64,000 nt of DNA from Calliphora vicina (lineage: Eukaryota; Arthropoda; Insecta; Diptera; Calliphoridae), in NCBI RefSeq assembly GCF_958450345.1, contig NC_088781.1, positions 56,312,315 to 56,376,314 of the forward strand, given 5' to 3'. Both the position numbers and the translations under genes were made by a program. Of this stretch, positions 1 to 10,115 are shown in pieces. How positions within the stretch are numbered: position 1 is the stretch's first letter; every line of letters begins with the position of its first letter. The notes beneath the pieces are model-generated. The model ran no database searches, was not told the origin of the DNA, and worked only from the letters and a program-made list of their open reading frames with translations.

Positions 1-114
1 ATAACACCAACAAATCCAGTGATAACACACAATCTAGGAGGCCAGTTGACAGGTCCGGAACAGCTGAATTTGCTGGACTTTGTTGCAGTAGAGTCTTTTC
101 ATGATGAATTGTGA
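1..114 (+). CDS. Possible 3' end of an unidentified coding region (partial)
   Basis: Frame +1 is open from the window edge for 37 codons and stops with TGA at 112-114. The peptide ends in hydrophobic and acidic residues (LLDFVAVESFHDEL). I do not recognise it. It could be the last exon of a host gene entering the window, the tail of a transposon gene, or chance. Its base composition is richer in G and C than the DNA that follows, which is the only support for coding. No splice acceptor can be judged because the window starts inside it. Confidence 0.2.
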   Translation: MTPTNPVITHNLGGQLTGPEQLNLLDFVAVESFHDEL

Positions 115-149
115 AACAATACTGAATCAAAATAAGATAACAGTATGAC

Positions 150-1612
150 ACCATCCGGGATTTCCCGTAAAATTATTGACGGAAATTCCCGGGAAAAATG
201 GGAAATTTAAAACTAGTTAAAAATACTTTAATATATTTAAATATGACATCTATGTTTGATGAATGGCTTGTTCCAAATATTAGTGGAGGTTTTAAACACC
301 ATTAAGGATACATTAGAAGCATTTAGACGAAATGAAACCATTTTTCTGATAGGTGCTGCTATAATGAACACTCTTTATGAACAACAACGATTTTCTCAAA
401 AAACTGTTCATTCAATTAAATTAAACCTAGTTTAATTGAATGAATTTTAAAAACTAATTAGAATATTCAATCAATATTGGAAAGGAAAGCCCTAAACATT
501 TATAATCAAACGCTGAAAGTTTTAAGCGGGAATTAGATTAATTTGAATCCAGTAGCTATAGGAGAATACATTTTGATTGTCTTTATAATGCTTTAATAAC
601 GATAAAGCGAACACATGTTTAAAGCGAAAGAGTTTTCTCGTCGAATGACTTATTGAATGCATTATTTCTTATTGATATAATAGCGGTATTCACAATATAG
701 AGTACTTTCTATAGCAAAGTAGTAGTTCAGCAGAAAACAAAATACATTAGAATTACTTTTTTACTGCTTTACTCTTTTTGAACTATATGAAGTAATTTTC
801 ATTCATGATACAATCAGTAGAAGGTAGAATCACTAGGGAGAGAGTTTAAAATGCTATGCCTTGTTACGTCAAATAATAGAAAAATAAAAAACAGAAATCC
901 AAAAATACGAATAATAACAAATGAAAATTGAGAAATATTTTGTTTATATTTGAAATACAGTTCAATATAATCGGAGTCATTGAAATGATGCATGCAAATC
1001 CCTAAGTGTTTCTTCAGCTCAACACCGCAGGCTGCACTCCATTCTTTAATTTTATTTTCAGGACATTTTATAAATCTTACGACATTTTGTTCAAATAAAC
1101 ATTTAAATTGAATTTAAAATATTTTTCAAATTAGTTAATTTTTGATGTTTTTTTTCAATTGTACTTTTATTTATTAGTCTGACAATTTATATTAGTCTGA
1201 CAATTCAAGGCATGTAGAATTGAGAACATATTTTGTAGTGATTCTACCTTTTATTGTTATATTATGATTTTCAATTTCATATTTTTGTTTTGAAATGAAT
1301 TTAATTTTATTTTAAAATACATATGTATGTATATTTTATATAAAAAAATATAACAGAAAAATCACTCTTTACTCTACCATATCATGAATACCGCTAATAT
1401 TTAATTTTATAGTAACAAGTGATCTCCAAATATTTTAACAAACTTTTGTTTGGTTTTATGTGGGTACAATTGAATTGTAATGTATTGATTTTCTTTTTTT
1501 TTTAAATAAAATGTCACAATTTTATAAAATTTTCTTTTTTACTTATTTTTCTAATTGAAAAAACATTCCCGTTTCCCGGGAAATTAAATTATCCGGGAAA
1601 CCCCAAACCCTA
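150..1612 (+). mobile_element. Decayed hAT element with transposase relic
   Basis: The two ends carry inverted copies of a CCCGGGAAA-rich block: GGAAATTCCCGGGAAA near 180 and GTTTCCCGGGAAATTAAA near 1571. The right end finishes in CCCCAAACCCTAA, so read inward it starts TTAGGGTTTGGGG, a hAT-type terminus. Inside, 275-690 holds a broken hAT transposase on the plus strand: a stretch reading EVLNTIKDTLEAFRRNETIF and, after frame changes, the C-terminal dimerisation motif SERVFSS near 630-655. Stops and frameshifts make it inactive. The left terminus is worn and I found no matching target duplication. An unrelated inverted-repeat element sits at 681-1396. Confidence 0.6.
681..1396. mobile_element. 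Nested inverted-repeat element (TAGCGGTATTCA ends)
   Basis: TAGCGGTATTCACAATATAG at 681 matches the reverse complement of the sequence ending at 1396 (TAGCGGTATTCATGATATGG). The subterminal motif GAAGGTAGAATCACTA near 820 recurs inverted near 1235 (TAGTGATTCTACCTTT), so the arms extend well inward. There is no coding potential. A further copy of the GAAGGTAGAATCACTAGGG motif lies at 61438-61455. No clean target duplication was found. Confidence 0.5.
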
Positions 1613-1615
1613 ATT

Positions 1616-2210
1616 ATTTATCAAAGCTTGTTATTATTTAAAATACTTTCCTTTCGAACAGATCAATTCAAATATTAAACAGAAATTATTAATTTGTTAA
1701 ATCTTAACTTTTCTACGGTTGTACAACTGCCTAATAATTTATTAGAATTATGACTACTTTTTACCTACAACTCTTTATAATAAAAAATCAAATTAGAGTG
1801 CAATATTCAGCAGGGTCAAATCTTATATACCCTTTACATTAGTAGAGTTTTTAAATAAAAATTAATGAAAACTGACAATCGGCTTTGTAATGTATTTCAT
1901 TTGATTTATATATTGTCTGTGTATTTTCTATAGCCTAATACAACTGCAAATATGTAACTATGAAACCAAACATAAATTTACAGTGAGATTTTTAATCGTA
2001 AATGGCACTCGATTTTTCACATATCAAAAGCGATACTACAAAAGTCCCAATAGATTGAAACGACAATGATGTCCCTTGGCAATACTCGTGAATTTGGAAG
2101 CTCATATACCTGGAGACATCAACTAGAATCTGAAGAGAAATTAGACACATAGCTGTATTAATACCAAATTCGTTGTGGCACTATTTTCGTTGTAGGTAGT
2201 ATTCGATCTA
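1616..2210. other. No feature seen
   Basis: AT-rich DNA between the hAT relic and the first mariner. No recognisable gene, repeat ends or hairpin. Confidence 0.5.
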
Positions 2211-2216
2211 AAGATA

Positions 2217-3140
2217 TTGGGTGTATGACTTAAAAATGCAGGATATACAATATCATTTTGAAGGGAACATATCTGTCATTTATTCTCACTTTGTTATCGA
2301 ACATTATAGTGTAAACAACTAAGTTTCTTTTTGCTTCGAAAATATCAAATTTTGTGCCAATAAAGCGTCATATGCGGGAAATTTTGCTTTACATCTTTAA
2401 TTTGAAAAACATGCCGCTGAAGCACACTGACTGCTAACCGAAGCTTATGGCGAATGTGTTTCATCGGTTTCAAAGTGCGAGAGATGGTTTGTTTAGTTCG
2501 GAAGTGTTGATTTTGACACGGAAGACAAGGGACACGGAGAACAAAGGATAGCCAAAAAAGTTTGGAGACCAAGAACTGGAGGCATTACTCCATGAAAATT
2601 GTTGTCAAACTCAGCAAGATCTTGCAAAATCATTGGGAGCTACTCAGTGAGCAATTCCTCTCTGTCTCTCGGCTTCAATACCATACGAGTTAAAGCCGAG
2701 AGACCTTGAAGGACGATTTTGCATATCCGATATGATGTTTGAACGCTATAAAAGAAAAACATTTTTGCATCGAATCATTACATGCGATAAAAAATGGATC
2801 CATTACAATAACTCGAAGCGTAAGAAATCGTATGTGAAGCCCGAAGTCCATGGCACTAAGGTAATTCTCTGTATTGGGTGATATCAAAAGGGTCGTATAT
2901 ATTATGAGCTGCTGAAATCTGGCCAGACCATCACAAGGAATTCGTTTGATGCGAATTAAACTGTAATATTCCATTATGACCACGCTCGGCAATATGTTGC
3001 AAAACCTGTTAAAAACTATTTGGAATGAAGTGGTTGGGAAGTTTTGCCTCACCCGCCTTATAGTCCAGTCCTTACCCCGTCCGACTTCTATTTGATTCGA
3101 TATACGCAGAATTCTGTCTCTGGTATACGCTTCACTTAAC
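2217..3140 (+). pseudogene. Dead mariner element 1 (transposase relic)
   Basis: After a TA at 2215-2216 the left terminus reads TTGGGTGTATGACTTAAAAA, a mariner-type inverted repeat also found at the mariner at 16305. The transposase relic runs on the plus strand from about 2340 to 3135 with several stops and frameshifts. Visible pieces are TCDKKWIHYNNSKRKKSYVK (about 2785-2845), YYELLKSGQTITRN, HYDHARQYVAKPVK and PHPPYSPVLTPSDFYLIR. These are the mariner catalytic blocks around the first, second and third acidic residues. The first block has TCD where active members have a TGDEKW-like sequence. The right end is missing: a mini-me-like fragment follows directly. Confidence 0.85.
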
Positions 3141-3149
3141 CGACATACA

Positions 3150-3265
3150 AGTAGAATACTATAAACAAATCAATATATCTACTATAAGGATCGAATATAT
3201 AAAGTCCCAAATAAATATTATAGAAACTACAAACGGAATAACAAACTTATACATATATACTCTTA
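3150..3265 (+). repeat. mini-me-like repeat fragment
   Basis: The block with TATAAGGATCGAATATATAAAG and then ACAAACGGAATAACAAACTT matches the distal part of the copies at 16008-16302 and 24000-24412. It adjoins the truncated end of mariner 1 and probably inserted there or replaced its end. Confidence 0.5.
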
Positions 3266-3269
3266 CCAC

Positions 3270-4300
3270 TCATGATGTAGAAAAAAGAAACCAATCCAAT
3301 AATCAACTTGAACTTAAAACTTCATGTGCCACAAAAACTTAAAAGATAGTTGCACGAATTTGCCACAAATCGACAGCAGCATAGAAAGGAAGTTGTATGC
3401 AAGAGCTGCACTCCAATGCAATTCGAATTGTATTTACAATGCAATTGTACAAATTTACAAAGGAACAAGATAGAAAACCGTTTTTCACAATAAACTGCGT
3501 GGTTGGTAAAATTGTAGACAGTTGATGTTTGTTGTTTTTTTCTTCTCAAATTATAAAGGTTTACGAGTATAAAACAATTTTTATATTAATTTTGGGCTTG
3601 GAATCGAAATTGAATTGGATTGGCATGGTTTCGTTTGGTATGGTGTGGTACTTTGTTAGATTTGTCTGTGAGAATTGTAAGGGAAATTATAGTTAAAACT
3701 CTATACAGGCAGACACACATGCAGTTGCAGTAAATGCATTACACTGAAAAAGAATTAGTGTTGAATCAAATTTAAAGGAAATTTTATTTGAAAGTAAAAA
3801 TAAAATCAATAGATTAAAACTTTATTATTTGTGTACAATAAAAATAAGTTTTCTGAAAATACTTTCTGATTCAAATAATTACAATTTATTGCAAATTTGT
3901 TAGTTTAACATCTCAATCTTTATGTATTTGATGCATTTATTTTTCCAAGTGCACAATTGGCAAAATTATGAAGGAGTATCAAAGATTACAATGATGATGA
4001 CGATGATGAGTGCCAGTATGATCTTCAATTACTTGGCAGTACAAACAGACTAAATCGTGTTTATAGACTCAACATTTTAACAGACAAAACAACAAAATAT
4101 ACGGACTAAATTACAAGAACCGTACAATGTTACTACATGATGGTTGAGTGTATAAAAATACAATTTAATAATTTATATTTATTTGCCTGCATTCATTGTT
4201 AACAAATAAAACTTAAACTACATAATACTTATACTTACATATCTACAATGTAGATTCTACATGTGTTTATGTACTTATGTAGGTTTGTCTACACAAGTAC
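3270..4300. other. No gene seen
   Basis: AT-rich sequence with a short imperfect GATGAT run at 3991-4012. Nothing else is recognisable. Confidence 0.4.
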
Positions 4301-4302
4301 AT

Positions 4303-5482
4303 ACCCAACAGTTCTTGGTGACTGTTCCAAACTAGTGATTTTACCTATTACTTAGAGTCTAACCAGCTGACAGCTGCAGAGACACCCCAACAGCATATCG
4401 AAAGACTAGAAGCAAATCACTCCCGAATGGCTCAATCAAGAGAAATAATCGATTAAAAGTGGGCGGCATTTCATTACAATAAGGATGATGACTACAGGAA
4501 TCATATGGACATACTGATTGGCGCAATGAACTTCAAAACTCAGCGTTTTGAAGTTCCATAAATCATGATTCCGAATGATGATTCATTCAAATAAAGCTAC
4601 AGAAGCCGAACACCTTTGCGGAATTGTTTCGAGTCTTCAAGCTATGTTACACGAACACAGCTGCCTTATTCGACTATTCAAAACAGCCTTATACCAGATG
4701 CCGACTGATGATTATACGGTTGTGATAAAAGCTAGCAAGACATCGGCTGGTGAGCATGAGTGGCAGTTCAATGCACCGGTGATAGACGACGTCGCATTTG
4801 TTCTGGTTGATACAAACTTCGAGTGATGAGATGTAATCATCCATCCATTTTTGATTACAATGAAACTGTCTGATAGCTGGTCCAAAGTTATCAACGCATT
4901 GTATTCACCTACTGGTTACATAGGGTCAGTCTCCTTATTAGCTACCCAACTGGTTCCTTGATTAGCTACATAACTAGTTATTTTAGTCAGTTAAAAACAC
5001 ATCTCGCTTGTAAACAATCCATCCTGCGACCACTTTCCAATAGTTTACTTTTGGTGGGTAAAATAACTACTTTCTATGGTTCAGTACAAAATAAACTTTT
5101 AAAGTGACATTCTAGGTTACTTAGAGACACTAAAGTGACAATTGACTTCATGCTAAGTTACATGGGATGTCAGTATACTTAAGCAAAAAGAAAATAAACT
5201 ATGAGAATTATGTTGATATATTTTTGTATAAAACCACTTTGTACGAATTACTCACAAAAAGTGCCGTACAAAATAGATGTTTAAAGTTACTACACTCTAG
5301 ATTACTTAGATACACTAAAGTGACTAACTTTGTCTTCACTCTAGATTACCTTGGATTATAAAGTAACAAATTGACTTCTCTCTGCACTACAAAGAGCAAA
5401 AACTATATAAATTGGATTCAGCAAAGTGATCAGACATTAATGACTATAAAGGATACATTGACTACTTGCTTAACTGCTGGGT
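4303..5482. mobile_element. Terminal-inverted-repeat element, family A copy 1
   Basis: The left end CCCAACAGTTCTTGGTGACT and the right end, read inverted as CCCAGCAGTTAAGCAAGTAG, match the ends of the element at 28143-29107. Both copies share degenerate internal units built on TACTCTAGATTACTTAGA and CACTAAAGTGAC. This copy contains a Helitron protein fragment at about 4378-4830 that the other copy lacks. No transposase for the carrier family is present. Confidence 0.5.
4378..4826 (+). pseudogene. Helitron Rep/helicase protein fragment
   Basis: The open part at 4575-4826 (84 codons with the stop) reads SLQAMLHEHSCLIRLFKTAL, then MPTDDYTVVIKASK, AGEHEWQFNAP and VAFVLVD. This matches, from memory of the family, the N-terminal region of Helitron helicase proteins of animals, ahead of the Rep domain. 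Upstream, in other frames, ETPQQHIERLEANHSRMAQS and AAFHYNKDDDYRNH also fit the family's N-terminal part, so the fragment is frameshifted and has lost segments. The Rep and helicase domains are absent. It shows that autonomous Helitrons once existed in this genome, consistent with the non-autonomous Helitron at 19940-21717. Confidence 0.75.
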
Positions 5483-5809
5483 AATGTAATTGTGTAATGT
5501 AGGTATGTATGTAGTGTAAACATTGTAGGTTACATTAAGACAAACATTTTAAATGTATAGATTTTCTTTAAAGTGTTGACGTGTAGATTTGCCAGCATTT
5601 TGTTTACGAGCAGCATGTAATTTTCAATGAATTTGTTTTAAACATTTTACACAACAGCAACAAAATTGTGCTTAGAATAATAGGTTTAAGTTGTTTTTAT
5701 GTTTATTACTTTAAATTAACTGAATTAAATTTTTGCAAGTTTTCTTATTTCTTAATGTAATTGAATTTTATTATAGATTTTCCCCCTTATTCATAATCAA
5801 TTTTTAATT

Positions 5810-5914
5810 TTCTGGAATGTTTTGGGGTTTTCCGGGAAACGGGAATAAAAAATTTCATTCCCCGGGATTCTCGGGAAATGAAGGGTTTGAGGAATTCCCT
5901 GATCCAAAACCCTA
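5810..5914. mobile_element. hAT terminus fragment (TAGGGTTT end)
   Basis: Read on the minus strand the block starts TAGGGTTTTGGATCAGGGAA and continues with CCCGGGGAATG and CCCGTTTCCCGG blocks. It is the same type of terminus as the end at 1612, so it is a solo end of the same or a sister family. It abuts a DINE-like fragment on the right. Confidence 0.5.
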
Positions 5915-5917
5915 ATA

Positions 5918-6065
5918 TCCACACAAATGTCTCTACAAATAAGTTTTGTATAAAAATTTTGGTATTCACATACAATTCAATATAAAAAAGTTTCATAATT
6001 AGTCATAGCTTCCATATAAGGCCCACTTACAAAAATCACTCACAAAAAAAATTATTGAAATTTTA
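5918..6065 (+). repeat. DINE-like element fragment
   Basis: Contains TAATTAGTCATAGCTTCCAT, then ATAAGGCCCACTT, AAAATCACTCA and ATTATTGAAATTTTAAAAGA. These match the distal third of the full copies at 55098-55787 and 56272-57030. Confidence 0.6.
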
Positions 6066-6745
6066 AAAGAAAAATTAAAGAATTATAGCTAAACTAATTT
6101 TATTTTCTATAAATATTTTTACATATACATATATTCTATTATTTAATGTTTTTGTTTGATTTTTATTTTAATACAACACTTGGGATAAAACAAGAAAACA
6201 GGCATTTAAATAAGAGTGTTTGTTGTTATCATGCGTATCTTACTAACATTCTGTAATTTCGTTTGCATGAGTGTTGATATAATTCTCATTTGGTTAAATT
6301 TTTTTTTGCATTTTCATAAATATGTGAGTTATCTGATAAACAGATAAATGCATTGCTTAATGTTTATTACTTTTTATTTTCTTATTTGTAGGTTTTTTCT
6401 TCACTATTTTCCTATTTTTGTTTTCATATATTATTATATTCTGACATTTTTATTTTTACGAAATTTTTTATTGGTTCTATAAAAATTTTGTTTAAAAACT
6501 TTTTTGGACCGTTTTAAACAAATTTTTGTTTGAAATTGTGTTGCAAATTCAAACAACTTTTTTATTCAATATCATATTTTTTTAATTGAAAAAATATTGT
6601 TTTTTTTCAATTACACTACACTGAGTATACTCAGACTATACTTTGGTACTTGTTTATTTCATGAGAGAGATTTGAATACCATCTCAGCTATAAAGGTATT
6701 ACAACCAAAAAAAATCAGTTTTACAACTGCCAGTTCAGAGTTAAT
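6066..6745. other. No feature seen
   Basis: T-rich and A-rich sequence without recognisable ends or coding similarity until the transposase relic starting at 6751. Confidence 0.4.
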
Positions 6746-6750
6746 AAAAA

Positions 6751-6842
6751 TGGAGTATTACTCGAGAGAGAAACTTGTTTTCATTTTTAAACTATATTTC
6801 AAAAATAATGAAAGTTTGGCGGCCACAGTTCGAATATTTTAA
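6751..6842 (+). pseudogene. N-terminal relic of a Tc1/mariner-superfamily transposase
   Basis: From the ATG at 6751 the frame reads MEYYSREKLVFIFKLYFKNN then ESLAATVRIF and stops. The pattern of a short N-terminus followed by an aromatic-rich helix and a serine/threonine-rich turn matches the start of the dipteran transposase family whose other pieces lie at 35765, 51338, 59009 and 59870. Only about 30 residues remain. The downstream DNA is split by a small palindromic insertion at 6897-7075. Confidence 0.45.
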
Positions 6843-6896
6843 GCAAAATCTTTCCTAAGGGTTTTTGGATTTCAGAGAATCCATGCCTTATAGCAT

Positions 6897-7075
6897 TGGT
6901 AGGCAAAAAGAGGCATTTAATTTGTGTGCTTTTTTGGGTACAAAATAAAATATCTACAACAACATCAAGCAACTGAATGAAATGTGTATATTTTTACTCT
7001 CTATTACGCTCTTTTGTTCAAATTCGGGTTGTTTGACGAAAATCATCGTAACCTGAACAATATGAACGCCTACCA
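6897..7075. mobile_element. 179-bp palindromic MITE with 13-14 bp flanking duplication
   Basis: The ends TGGTAGGC and GCCTACCA are inverted copies. On the left the flank is TGCCTTATAGCAT (6884-6896) and on the right TGGCCTTATAGCAT (7076-7089), identical but for one extra G. This is either a long target duplication or a local duplication made on insertion. There is no coding capacity. Confidence 0.5.
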
Positions 7076-7245
7076 TGGCCTTATAGCATGTGAAACAATT
7101 CCATAAATGAATGAGATAGGCCGATTGTAACAAACTTTCCTATGGCTACAGATGAGGTGTAGCTGGGGCCTCAAGGACACACATTTTTGTTCTCCATCTG
7201 ATTTGAATTCATTAATTTAACTATTGGAAAAGTTGAGATATACAT

Positions 7246-7861
7246 TAAGGTGGAGCGATAATGTATGAATTTTTTTTTTGTTTTCAATGGAATAGCCTTT
7301 TAATGAGTAAGTTAAACGTACTAAAGATTACTTTCCTATTTTGATGTTTTGAGGTGCCCCAACACAATTGAAAATCAAAAATTGTTTAATTTTCATATGG
7401 TCATTAAATAACCTTATACTTTATAAACATTAATTTATGTTGAATATAAATATTTTGATGTATTTTTAGGTCAATATAATTATATCTAATAACTAAAAAA
7501 AACACATTTTTACTTGAAGAACTAAATTCATATTTCATAAGTTTTACAACACACATATGCCGAAGTGGGTATTTTTATACCCAATCCAAAAAATCGTACT
7601 TGTAGCTTAGGAAAGTGGTCGTAATCACTTGGTTATTTTTTTTACTGATAGAGGGCATTCAATGCTACTAGACATAAGGAGGGCATTGGGGACTTCCACT
7701 CCCCCCGTTTTCTAGAGCCATTTATGTTTGTATTATTATAATCCTCTATATATACAATCAACCAAATGAAATGTTTTGTGTATATTTTTATGAGTTAAAA
7801 AAGCAACTTTTAACAGGTATTCCAAAGCGATTACGAAAAAAATAAAAATCGATCCACCCTA
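7246..7861. mobile_element. 616-bp hAT-like MITE with 8-bp target duplication
   Basis: The left end TAAGGTGGAGCGATA and the right end, read inverted TAGGGTGGATCGATT, form terminal repeats. They are flanked by the perfect 8-bp duplication ATATACAT at 7238-7245 and 7862-7869. Eight-base duplications of the form nTnnnnAn and ends starting TA.GG fit the hAT superfamily. The interior is AT-rich and non-coding. Confidence 0.75.
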
Positions 7862-8269
7862 ATATACATATTATATATAGGAAATTGTATCTTCTGTTCA
7901 AAAAAGTACACAATTTTTAAGAATTACAAAATGTATAGAAGGGTTTTTGCGAAAATAGCTTATTGTTTTTAGCTTAGTTTTTTCAAGTTTTAACTTTTAT
8001 AATGCAATAAAAGTTTTGTTTCTGAATAATTTTTAATGAAATTTTACAGCTACATATCGTCATATGAAATCAAAAAAGCCGTAAGTTACAAAAAATTCAA
8101 AATCGAATTTTTGATTGATTATGATACACCGTATCAAAATACAGGTTCCTGCAAAATTTCGAGAAAAAATAAATAATTTTTTTTTTTGATTTTTGTTTTA
8201 AAAACTGTTAGTTATTCTCTTGTTGTCTTTCTAATAAAATATCTTTTTTGGAGGAAGCTGCTTATTAAA

Positions 8270-8985
8270 GTTAATAGAGCAAAAATCGGGATTATTGCGT
8301 CATTGCTCCCACTTTGCTGAAAATATTCGCCAAGAAATATTTGATCGATTTTGGAACATGATATAGATGGAAAAAAGGTGTATGTTACAAGTCATGTGGA
8401 AGTTTTTGAAAAAACACGAAATCGTAAAATATTTCGACGGCAGTAGATAGCTAAACGTTATTATTTCAAAGCTAAGGCAACACGTATCCAAGATTGCCAG
8501 AAAATGTTTATGTCAACTGTTGGAATAATTGAAAAAATGGTAAGAAATTGGGTAGATGGAAAATTTTTGAATAACACACACAGCCCAATTATGAATACAA
8601 AATTCCGAGGGAGTTTGTTCCCCGGGAGTTTTATTCCCATTGAATTTGAATAGGAAAAATGAGAAAAGGGAAAAAACTCCCGGGGAATTTTTATTCATAA
8701 TTGGGCTGACAATCTTATGTAGTACTGACGAAAATAAAAACTTCGATAAATTATAAAAAATACGAGAAGCGATTTAACTTTTTAAAAAATTGGTTAAACG
8801 ATATTCCAAAACTTGAATCCCATTACCGAAGACAATACACCAATAAACTTTATTTTCAAACTGAATGATATGTGTGATACTTGTGTATCATACGAAGCAA
8901 AAAACACAACCCAGGATCAATCTTAAAGTCATTGGTTAGAAATTGACCACATGAAAGAAGAAAAGGAAAACGATGTCGAAAATGT
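8270..8985 (+). pseudogene. Decayed transposase-like gene of an uncharacterised insect family
   Basis: Fragments in changing frames can be read: GKKVYVTSHVEVFEKTRNRK (about 8370-8430), KRYYFKAKATRIQDCQKMFM (about 8452-8511), NDIPKLESHYRRQYTNKLYF (about 8798-8857) and EIDHMKEEKENDVEN near 8940. The order is a lysine/arginine-rich helix, a short cysteine block before a helix-turn-helix-like stretch, an IPKLESHYRR block and a charged helix. It resembles repetitive, unnamed insect proteins that I remember as transposon-derived; I cannot name the superfamily. Stops and frameshifts show that it is dead. A MITE at 8581-8708 interrupts it. Confidence 0.45.
8581..8708. mobile_element. 128-bp MITE, near-perfect palindrome
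   Basis: Starts CAGCCCAATTATGAATACAA and ends in the inverted copy, which reads CAGCCCAATTATGAATAAAA from the right. Within it CCCCGGGAGTTTT and AAAACTCCCGGGG also pair, so the whole element folds back. It lies within the decayed gene at 8270-8985. No identical flanking duplication is evident. Confidence 0.75.
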
Positions 8986-9049
8986 CAAGTTTCGGTTGAG
9001 TGATTCCCCAAACAAACGCAAGTGCCTAAATTTTAAAAAATTAAAAAAT

Positions 9050-10104
9050 TCATTGAATAGTTTTTTGAAAAATATGACAAAAAATTTTTATTGAATTTTG
9101 CATAGATACAAATTATTCAAATTGAAATAAAATTTTTATTTATGAATATTTTTTAATGAAATTTCACAGTTATGTAGATTTTTCTATTTAAAATGCAAAA
9201 ATGAAAACAAATTTTGAAATTTGTTATCAAATATCCCGCAATTCCTAAAAAATCTTGAAAAATCCCAAAAATGTGATTTTTTTGTTTTTTGGCTATAATA
9301 TCCATACCAGGAGCGGGGTTATCGGAACCCTTTACAAAATAATTAAGAACTTATTGGGCCATCTAAAATAGGTTACTATATTTTGATATCGAATATGCGA
9401 TTTGAGAATTTTTGCCCTAAAGTTGAATTTTACATAAAAAATAGGCATTTTTTGAATGGACCTGATACCGTCGGTATCAAAAATTATAAATGTTTTTTTC
9501 ATTTAAAATATTTGGCGTAAAGTTAGCTTTTCAAAAGGTACAAATTCATTATACATCCTTTTAGAAATTTTTTAGATAACTTAAAAAGAATAAAAGTACT
9601 TTTTTCCCAAAAAAATTGCGAAAAATTGCCTTTTCTAAATTCAAATGAATATAACTTTGGACTCATCCATAATTTTTAAACACTTCTTTCTTTATTTGAT
9701 ATATAGATCTATTGTTAAATAAATCGGGGAATATTTGGAACCGCGGTCACCAAAAAACTGGAGTAGGGTGGGTAAAAATGTTGAAAATTAAATTTTCAAA
9801 TGCGAATATCTCCTAAGCTATAAGAGATAATTGATAGCTACGAGGAGGTTTTATGTAGTTTTATGTAGTAAATGAGATTCTATATGTGTAATTTTTTTAA
9901 ATCGTAACACAAACGAAGAAATAGGATCATTTTAAAAATTAAACATACCCGAGGTGTCCTACTTTGGGAACCACTGGTCTCGCTCATGAGGTCCAAATTC
10001 AAAAATTAAACTCGACTACACTTCCTCTTTGTACATGTGAAATTTCATTCAAATCGGCGTAAGGGTTTAGAAGTTACAGATTTATTTCAATCTTTTTTTA
10101 TTCT
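9050..10104 (-). repeat. Repeat family B, copy 1 (CACAGTGGTAT end)
   Basis: Read on the minus strand it starts CACAGTGGTATGAGAATAAA at 10104 and continues with AACTTCTAAACCCTTACGCC, GGACACCTCGGGTATGTTTA, CACCCTACTCCAGTTTTTT and, near 9300-9320, CTCCTGGTATGGATATTA. The same order of blocks is found on the plus strand at 39389-40450, and a short version at 59169-59580. The far end is not defined. No protein coding is visible. The element was mobile in the past; its class is unknown. Confidence 0.6.
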
Positions 10105-10115
10105 CATACCACTGT

